Source of the DNA: an uncultured Acetatifactor sp.
GTDB lineage: Bacteria; Bacillota; Clostridia; Lachnospirales; Lachnospiraceae
Assembly (NCBI GenBank): GCA_947644185.1
Contig: CANRZC010000083.1
Location: forward strand, 1 to 8,915
DNA length: 8,915 nt
Direction of reading: 5' to 3'
A model generated the notes under the pieces. That model saw only the letters and a list, made by a program, of their open reading frames with translations, ran no database searches and was not told the origin of the DNA. The position numbers and the translations under genes are program-made. Positions 1-4,748 of the stretch are shown here, one piece after another. Positions within the stretch are counted from its first letter, which is position 1. Each line of letters starts with the position of its first letter.

Positions 1-100
1 GTTTCACCGAGTCAGCCGTAGCAGACAAAGTCATAACTTTAAGTCTGCCCCGGGTCGCGGACTATACCGCCAGTAGGGAATTTCACCCGACCCCGAAGAA
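1..100 (-). promoter_or_regulatory. FMN (RFN) riboswitch aptamer, truncated by the window edge
   Basis: On the minus strand this stretch matches the conserved core of the FMN riboswitch in order. The landmarks are TTCGGGG (start of P1/P2), GGGTGAAATTCCC (conserved stem-loop), GGCGGTATAGTCCGCGA (the GGCGGTA/AGCCCGCGA block), a variable hairpin (GCAGAC pairing with GTCTGC, 43-48 with 21-26), and GACTCGGTGAAA, the start of the next conserved arm. The remaining arm and the 3' strand of P1 lie beyond position 1, so about two thirds of the aptamer is present. FMN aptamers bind flavin mononucleotide and shut off riboflavin synthesis (rib) or uptake (ribU-type) genes by termination or by blocking translation. 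The controlled gene is outside the window, so which of these applies cannot be seen. The short open frame across this element is not a gene. Confidence 0.93.
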
Positions 101-124
101 TTTTCTATTGATTTGACAAAAGCT

Positions 125-153
125 ATTATAATCCTGTTTTCACGAAAAAGCAA
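125..153 (-). promoter_or_regulatory. Promoter driving the FMN riboswitch transcript
   Basis: Read on the minus strand there is a -35 box TTGCTT (148-153), a 17-base spacer and a perfect -10 box TATAAT (125-130). Transcription would start near position 118, about 18 bases before the first conserved riboswitch base. The promoter lies only about 20 bases past the stop codon of the upstream ABC gene. I see no intrinsic terminator between that stop and this promoter, so exporter-operon transcripts may also run into the riboswitch. Confidence 0.85.
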
Positions 154-172
154 GAAATATTTTGCATTCCCC

Positions 173-2122
173 TCACACTGCCACCGCATTTCCGGTGTAC
201 AGCTGATAATACTTGCCTTTCTGCTCCATAAGCTCATCGTGGGTGCCTCTCTCTATAATGCGGCCCTGCTCCAGCACAATGATGCAGTCGCTGTTTTTGA
301 CCGTGGAGAGACGGTGTGCTATGACGAAATTGGTACGGCCTTTCATCAGCGCGTCCATGCCCTGTTGCACCAGCTTCTCTGTCCTAGTGTCAATGGAGCT
401 GGTAGCTTCGTCCAGAATCAGTACCGGAGGATCCGCAATGGCAGCCCTTGCTATGGCCAGAAGCTGTCTCTGGCCCTGGCTTAAGTTTGCGCCGTCCCCA
501 TGGAGCATGGTATCATATCCATCCGGCAGCCTCTGGATGAATCCATGGGCATTGGCCAGCACCGCCGCCTTCTTTACCTCTGAATCTGTGGCGTCCATCT
601 TGCCATAGCGAATATTCTCCATGACAGTGCCTGTGAACAAATGAGTATCCTGAAGCACGATTCCCAGAGAGCGCCTCAGATCCGCCTTTTTGATCTTATT
701 GACGTTAATATTGTCATACCGTATTTTTCCATCCTGAATATCGTAGAAACGATTGATCAGATTGGTGATGGTGGTCTTGCCCGCTCCAGTGGCTCCTACA
801 AAGGCAATCTTCTGTCCAGGCTGGGCATGAAGCACAACATCGTGCAGAATCATTTTATCGTCATTGTAGCCAAAGTCCACACCGTCGAACACCACGTCCC
901 CCTTGAGCTCTACATAGGTGGTGGTATTGTCCGCCTTGTGGTAATGCTTCCAGGCCCAAAGCCCTGTCCGCTCCTTGCTCTCTGTCAACTCTCCGTCAGG
1001 TTTCCTCACTGCATTCACCAGCTCCACATAGCCCTCGTCCACCTCTGGCTTCTCGTCCATAAGCTTAAAAATTCGGTCTGCACCTGCCAGAGCCATGATA
1101 ATGCTGTTGAATTGCATGCTCACCTGGTTGATGGGCATATTGAATGACTTATTGAAGTTCAAGAAGCTGGCCAGGCCACCCAGGGTAAGGCCTGACACCC
1201 CTGTGATAGCCAGGATGCCACCCACCACGGCGCAGACCACATAGCTTAGGTTGCCCAACTGGGCGTTCACGGGGCCCATGATATTGGCGAAGCGGTTGGC
1301 CTGGTAGGCACTCTCAAAGAGTTGGTCGTTGAGGGCATTGAACTGATCCAGGCTCTCTTTCTCATGGCAGAACACCTTCACCACCTTCTGACCGGTCATG
1401 GTCTCCTCCACGCAGCCATTGACGGCACCGATGGCCTTCTGCTGAGCCAGAAAGTAACGACTGCTCAAGCCCCCGATTTTCTTGGTGGCCACCAGCATGA
1501 CGCCCACCATCAAAAGCGTCACCACAGTCAGCGGGATATCCAGCATCAGCATACAGGCGAAGACGCTGACCACGGTTATGGCGCTGTTGATCATCTGGGG
1601 GATGCTCTGGCTGATCATCTGGCGCAGGGTATCAATATCGTTGGTGTACATGGACATGATGTCCCCGTGAGCGTGGGTGTCAAAGTATTTAATAGGAAGA
1701 GACTCCATCTTCTCAAACATATCGTTACGGATGTTGCGAAGCGTACCCTGTCCAATGTTGATCAGTATCCTGGACTGCGTAAAGGACGCTACTACCCCCA
1801 AGGCATAGAAGCACGCCACCTTTGTGATGGCTCCCTGCAGAGGGCCAAAGTCCGGGCTCTCCCTGCCGATCAGGGGCAGGATATAGGAATCGATCAGCGT
1901 CCGCATGAACATGGTTCCCTGAAGGCTGGCGTATACCGACGCAAATATGCATATCACCACCACGATCCATCCTATCGCGTAATCCTTTAATGTATAACGC
2001 ATAACCCGCTTAAACAGCTTTCCAGGATTCTCTATCTTAGGTCTGGGGCCTCTTGCGCCTCTTGGCCCGCCAGGGCCATGGCCGGGCCCGCGATTTCCGT
2101 TCTGATTCTTCTGCGCTGCCAT
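173..2122 (-). CDS. Heterodimeric ABC exporter, canonical-site subunit (BmrD/TM288-like)
   Basis: A 649-residue half-transporter: an N-terminal exporter transmembrane domain (first helix about residue 50, membrane region to about 350) fused to an ATPase domain (about 405-649). All ATPase motifs are canonical: Walker A GATGAGKT (443-450), Q491, Walker B VLILD (567-571) with catalytic Glu572, and switch His603. The signature is LSQGQ (547-551) rather than LSGGQ, as expected for the partner that completes the degenerate site. Residues 11-28 form a Gly/Pro/Arg-rich cytoplasmic tail. A ~40-residue insert (365-405) separates the membrane and ATPase domains; from memory, close Firmicutes relatives share it. 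It probably pairs with the ABC gene 16 bases upstream to export drugs or amphiphiles; the substrate is unknown. The start at 2122 is chosen because a GAGGAGG site lies 9 bases before it; a TTG further upstream would extend the frame by 11 residues with less support. Confidence 0.93.
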   Translation of the reverse strand: MAAQKNQNGNRGPGHGPGGPRGARGPRPKIENPGKLFKRVMRYTLKDYAIGWIVVVICIFASVYASLQGTMFMRTLIDSYILPLIGRESPDFGPLQGAITKVACFYALGVVASFTQSRILINIGQGTLRNIRNDMFEKMESLPIKYFDTHAHGDIMSMYTNDIDTLRQMISQSIPQMINSAITVVSVFACMLMLDIPLTVVTLLMVGVMLVATKKIGGLSSRYFLAQQKAIGAVNGCVEETMTGQKVVKVFCHEKESLDQFNALNDQLFESAYQANRFANIMGPVNAQLGNLSYVVCAVVGGILAITGVSGLTLGGLASFLNFNKSFNMPINQVSMQFNSIIMALAGADRIFKLMDEKPEVDEGYVELVNAVRKPDGELTESKERTGLWAWKHYHKADNTTTYVELKGDVVFDGVDFGYNDDKMILHDVVLHAQPGQKIAFVGATGAGKTTITNLINRFYDIQDGKIRYDNINVNKIKKADLRRSLGIVLQDTHLFTGTVMENIRYGKMDATDSEVKKAAVLANAHGFIQRLPDGYDTMLHGDGANLSQGQRQLLAIARAAIADPPVLILDEATSSIDTRTEKLVQQGMDALMKGRTNFVIAHRLSTVKNSDCIIVLEQGRIIERGTHDELMEQKGKYYQLYTGNAVAV

Positions 2123-2131
2123 ATGGCAATA

Positions 2132-2138
2132 CCTCCTC
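2132..2138 (-). promoter_or_regulatory. Ribosome-binding site of the second ABC gene
   Basis: GAGGAGG on the minus strand, 9 bases before the ATG at 2122. It sits immediately downstream of the stop codon of the first ABC gene (2139-2141), consistent with translational coupling, and it decides the start codon against the in-frame TTG at 2155. Confidence 0.8.
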
Positions 2139-3881
2139 TTATTTCTTCTCGTCAAAGTCTCCGCTGCCGCTTATCTGTGCCTCATAAACCTCTCTGTAGA
2201 TGTCGTTGGTGGCAAGCAGCTCCTCATGGGAAGCGAAGCCGTTTATCTCTCCGTCATGCATGACTATGATTTTGTCTGCATGTTCCACACTGGATATCCT
2301 CTGGGCAATGATCAGCTTTGTGGTGCCGGGGATAGCCTGGGCAAAGGCCTGTCGTATCTTTGCATCCGTGGCCGTATCCACCGCGCTGGTGGAATCGTCC
2401 AGTATAAGGATCTTAGGCTTCTTTAAAAGCGCCCTGGCAATGCAAAGCCTCTGCTTCTGACCGCCAGATACATTGGTACCGCCCTGTTCTATGTAAGTGT
2501 TGTACCCATCAGGCATCTTCTGAATGAACTCATCGGCGCAGGCCAGCTCGCAGGCATGCCTGCATTCCTCCTCAGTGGCCTCCTTGTCTCCCCAGCGCAG
2601 GTTTTCTAAAATCGTTCCAGAGAACAGCACATTATTCTGCAGTACCACTGCCACCTGATTCCGCAGGGCCTCACAATCGTACTCCTTCACATCCACGCCG
2701 CCTACCAAAAGCCGCCCCTGTGTCACATCATAGAGTCTGCTGATCAGGTTCACCAGACTGGACTTTGCGCTGCCGGTGCCGCCGATGATGCCTATGGTCT
2801 CGCCGGATTTGATCTCCAGATTTATATTTTTCAGCACGGACTCCTTTGCGTCCTTCTTGTAACTGAAGGATACATTGTCGAACAGGATGCCGCCGTCCTT
2901 CACCTCGTAAACGGGCTGGGCCGGATTGGCCAGATCCGCTTTCTCGTTCAACACCTCACAGATACGTTTGGCGCTGGCCGTGGACATGGTGATCATGACG
3001 AAAATCATGGAGAGCATCATCAGGCTCATCAATATGTTCATGCAGTAGGTCAGCATACTCATGAGCTGGCCTGTGGTCAACACATTCTGTACGATCATAT
3101 GGGCCCCGGTCCAGCTAATCAGCAGAATGCAGGCGTACACGGTGAAGTTCATCACCGGATTGTTCCAGATAACGATACTCTCTGCCTTACAGAATATTTT
3201 ATACAGGTTGCCACTGGCGGTCCTAAATTTCTCGATTTCCTGATTTTCTCTTACATAAGCCTTTACCACCCGGATGGCAGAGACGTTCTCCTGCACACTC
3301 TCGTTCAAAGCGTCATATTTGGGAAAGGCCTGGGAAAAGTGCTTGGTGGCCTGACTGACAATAATGGCCAGCACACAGCCTAACAGCACCACGGCCACCA
3401 GATAGATACTGGCCAGCCTGGGACTGATGAAGAAGGACATGGTCATGGCGCAGATCAGGCTGGCCGGCGCGCGCATACACATCCGCAGGATCATCTGGTA
3501 GGCGTTCTGCATATTGGTCACATCCGTGGTAAGTCTAGTCACCAGGCCTGATGTGCTGAACTTATCGATATTGGAAAAGCTATAGGTCTGTATGTTCTCG
3601 TACATGGCTCTGCGCAGATTTCTGGCAAATCCCGCAGAGGCCCGGGCGCCGAACTGTCCCCCCAGAATGCCAAAGGTCAGACTGAACAAAGCCGCCACCA
3701 GCATCAGCGCTCCGATGAGATAAATATGTTTCATATTCCCCGCCTGGACGCCGTTGTCGATAATGGACGCCATGAGCAGCGGTATAATGGTCTCCATGAT
3801 GACTTCGCCGATCATGAAGACCGGGGTCAGGATGGAATCCTTCTTGAATTCCTTGATATGGGCCCCAAGTGTCTTTAACAT
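2139..3881 (-). CDS. Heterodimeric ABC exporter, degenerate-site subunit (BmrC/TM287-like)
   Basis: A 580-residue half-transporter with a six-helix exporter membrane domain (about residues 15-310) and an ATPase domain (about 330-570). Three positions depart from the catalytic consensus. Walker A reads GGTGSAKS (367-374), with Ala372 where Gly is usual. Walker B ILILD (491-495) is followed by Asp496 in place of the catalytic Glu. The switch loop reads IIAQR, with Gln527 replacing His. The signature VSGGQ (471-475) is intact. In heterodimeric exporters of the BmrC/BmrD and TM287/288 type this pattern marks the subunit that contributes the slow, non-hydrolysing ATP site, while its intact signature completes the partner's active site. 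A GGAAG ribosome-binding site lies 11 bases before the ATG. The gene follows marR by 63 bases and precedes its partner by 16, so the three genes form one operon. The pairing is strongly supported by motif complementarity; the substrate is unknown. Confidence 0.93.
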   Translation of the reverse strand: MLKTLGAHIKEFKKDSILTPVFMIGEVIMETIIPLLMASIIDNGVQAGNMKHIYLIGALMLVAALFSLTFGILGGQFGARASAGFARNLRRAMYENIQTYSFSNIDKFSTSGLVTRLTTDVTNMQNAYQMILRMCMRAPASLICAMTMSFFISPRLASIYLVAVVLLGCVLAIIVSQATKHFSQAFPKYDALNESVQENVSAIRVVKAYVRENQEIEKFRTASGNLYKIFCKAESIVIWNNPVMNFTVYACILLISWTGAHMIVQNVLTTGQLMSMLTYCMNILMSLMMLSMIFVMITMSTASAKRICEVLNEKADLANPAQPVYEVKDGGILFDNVSFSYKKDAKESVLKNINLEIKSGETIGIIGGTGSAKSSLVNLISRLYDVTQGRLLVGGVDVKEYDCEALRNQVAVVLQNNVLFSGTILENLRWGDKEATEEECRHACELACADEFIQKMPDGYNTYIEQGGTNVSGGQKQRLCIARALLKKPKILILDDSTSAVDTATDAKIRQAFAQAIPGTTKLIIAQRISSVEHADKIIVMHDGEINGFASHEELLATNDIYREVYEAQISGSGDFDEKK

Positions 3882-3944
3882 AGTCTGTTACACTTCCTTT
3901 ACTTATATTTTGTACGAAATTCGAAGATTTTAGAAAGCGATGCG

Positions 3945-4520
3945 CTATCCTGCCCTCCCGGGCCTTCCCCGGGCCCTGTCCGATGCAGCCAGGTCCTGGC
4001 CGGCCTGGGCCTCCCCTGCTTGCGTCCGGCCGGGTTCTGACGCCGCCTCCTCCCCTTCGGGAATCTCCTCCGGCTCAGCGGTCAGCCGCTCCAGGTTCTT
4101 CATCAGGATGCCCAGCAGTCTGTACAACTCCTCCACCTCCCCATCCGACATCCCCAATAGCAGCTGGTCCCCTATCCAGTCCATATGCTGCTCGATCATC
4201 TCGTGGTGTCGATAGGCCAACTGGGTCATCTGTATCCTCTTCAGCCTACCATCCCTGTCCTGTGCTTTGCGCACGATAAGGCCCTCCCGCTCCATGACCT
4301 GGAGGGTGTTGGTGGCCGTAGCCCGGGAGATGCGAAACTCCTTCTCCAGATCCCTCTGGTAGACGGGCTGATCCCTGTGATGATACAGATACCCCAAGAC
4401 GCCTCCCTGGAGCTGAGTGGTGGGGCCTTTCTCGCATTTGGGAGCATTTTTATGGATGGCCATCTTGATTTGATTGTGGATGACACGCAGTATGAATGTG
4501 ATTCTTCTCCTCTCTTGCAT
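3945..4520 (-). CDS. MarR-family transcriptional repressor of the ABC operon
   Basis: A 191-residue protein with a MarR-type winged helix: dimerisation helices at the N-terminus (about 1-30), helix-turn-helix about residues 54-80 (the segment containing ISRATATNTL is the recognition helix), a wing with the typical D-R-D-G-R sequence (88-92), and C-terminal dimerisation helices to about residue 147. MarR proteins bind palindromes as dimers and release them when they bind a drug or phenolic ligand. The gene is first in the exporter operon and is preceded by three palindromes over its own promoter, so it probably represses itself and the two ABC genes and is relieved by an exporter substrate; that is inference. 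The last ~40 residues (about 150-191) are a Glu/Ala/Gly/Arg/Pro low-complexity tail, which makes this longer than the usual 140-160 residues. Its DNA (about 3945-4070) is visibly richer in G and C than the rest of the gene. The ATG at 4520 has a strong AGGAGGGAGG site. Confidence 0.92.
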   Translation of the reverse strand: MQERRRITFILRVIHNQIKMAIHKNAPKCEKGPTTQLQGGVLGYLYHHRDQPVYQRDLEKEFRISRATATNTLQVMEREGLIVRKAQDRDGRLKRIQMTQLAYRHHEMIEQHMDWIGDQLLLGMSDGEVEELYRLLGILMKNLERLTAEPEEIPEGEEAASEPGRTQAGEAQAGQDLAASDRARGRPGRAG

Positions 4521-4522
4521 GG

Positions 4523-4532
4523 CCTCCCTCCT
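4523..4532 (-). promoter_or_regulatory. Ribosome-binding site of marR
   Basis: AGGAGGGAGG on the minus strand. Its upstream AGGAGG core ends 6 bases before the ATG at 4520, which confirms that start. Confidence 0.85.
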
Positions 4533-4548
4533 ATCTGCCTACTGTATT

Positions 4549-4562
4549 GTTAGCCCGCTAAC
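4549..4562 (-). promoter_or_regulatory. MarR operator palindrome, promoter-distal copy
   Basis: GTTAGCCCGCTAAC on the plus strand: inverted GTTAG/CTAAC arms around four bases. It lies in the untranslated leader between the predicted transcription start and the marR ribosome-binding site. It is one of three copies starting exactly 20 bases apart. Binding here would block elongation or add to cooperative occupancy (inference). Confidence 0.82.
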
Positions 4563-4568
4563 CATCTT

Positions 4569-4582
4569 GTTAGTGGGCTAAC
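4569..4582 (-). promoter_or_regulatory. MarR operator palindrome, middle copy
   Basis: GTTAGTGGGCTAAC on the plus strand. It has the same GTTAG-N4-CTAAC arms and a 6-base spacer to each neighbour. The core four bases differ between copies while the arms are identical, which points to selection on the arms as protein contacts. Confidence 0.83.
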
Positions 4583-4588
4583 TTGTTT

Positions 4589-4602
4589 GTTAGTGTACTA
4601 AC
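4589..4602 (-). promoter_or_regulatory. MarR operator palindrome, over the transcription start
   Basis: GTTAGTGTACTAAC on the plus strand, the most symmetric of the three copies. It overlaps the last two bases of the -10 box and the predicted start of transcription near 4594, so a bound dimer would exclude RNA polymerase. Confidence 0.85.
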
Positions 4603-4629
4603 AATATCGCATTTTACAGAATTTGTCAA
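4601..4629 (-). promoter_or_regulatory. Promoter of the marR-ABC-ABC operon
   Basis: On the minus strand there is a perfect -35 box TTGACA (4624-4629), a 17-base spacer and a -10 box TATTGT (4601-4606), a standard housekeeping sigma-factor promoter. The predicted start is near 4594, giving a leader of about 75 bases that contains two of the three operators. Confidence 0.87.
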
Positions 4630-4673
4630 TGAGCGTTTGAGGATTTTTGTAGATTTCATTGATTTTTTAGAAA

Positions 4674-4702
4674 TGGACAAAACACAATAAAGATGATAGA
4701 AT
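4674..4702 (+). promoter_or_regulatory. Promoter of the glycyl radical enzyme operon
   Basis: On the plus strand there is a -35-like TGGACA (4674-4679), a 17-base spacer and TAGAAT (4697-4702). A TG one base upstream of the last box (4694-4695) makes an extended -10. The predicted start is near 4709, about 40 bases before the ATG. The -10 box lies inside a small palindrome, ATGAT-AGA-ATCAT (4693-4705), which could be an operator. The site is 72 bases from the nearest MarR operator, so direct repression by MarR is not obvious. Confidence 0.65.
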
Positions 4703-4730
4703 CATATCACAATTTCTCAAAAATACAGAA

Positions 4731-4737
4731 AGAGAGG
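4731..4737 (+). promoter_or_regulatory. Ribosome-binding site of the glycyl radical enzyme gene
   Basis: AGAGAGG, 11 bases before the ATG at 4749. The spacing is slightly long but usable. It supports 4749 as the true start even though the first ~54 codons look out of frame. Confidence 0.65.
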
Positions 4738-4748
4738 ACAGCCAATCC

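Noticed and set aside
31..237. Minus-strand open frame of 68 codons
   Set aside because: It covers the conserved FMN riboswitch core and its promoter, and is explained by them.
1322..1990. Plus-strand open frame of 222 codons antisense to the second ABC gene
   Set aside because: It is a His/Asp-rich shadow of a strongly supported ABC gene, with no domain and no ribosome-binding context.
2123..2155. TTG start giving the second ABC subunit 11 more residues
   Set aside because: It lies inside the end of the preceding gene and spans the GAGGAGG site that properly serves the ATG at 2122.
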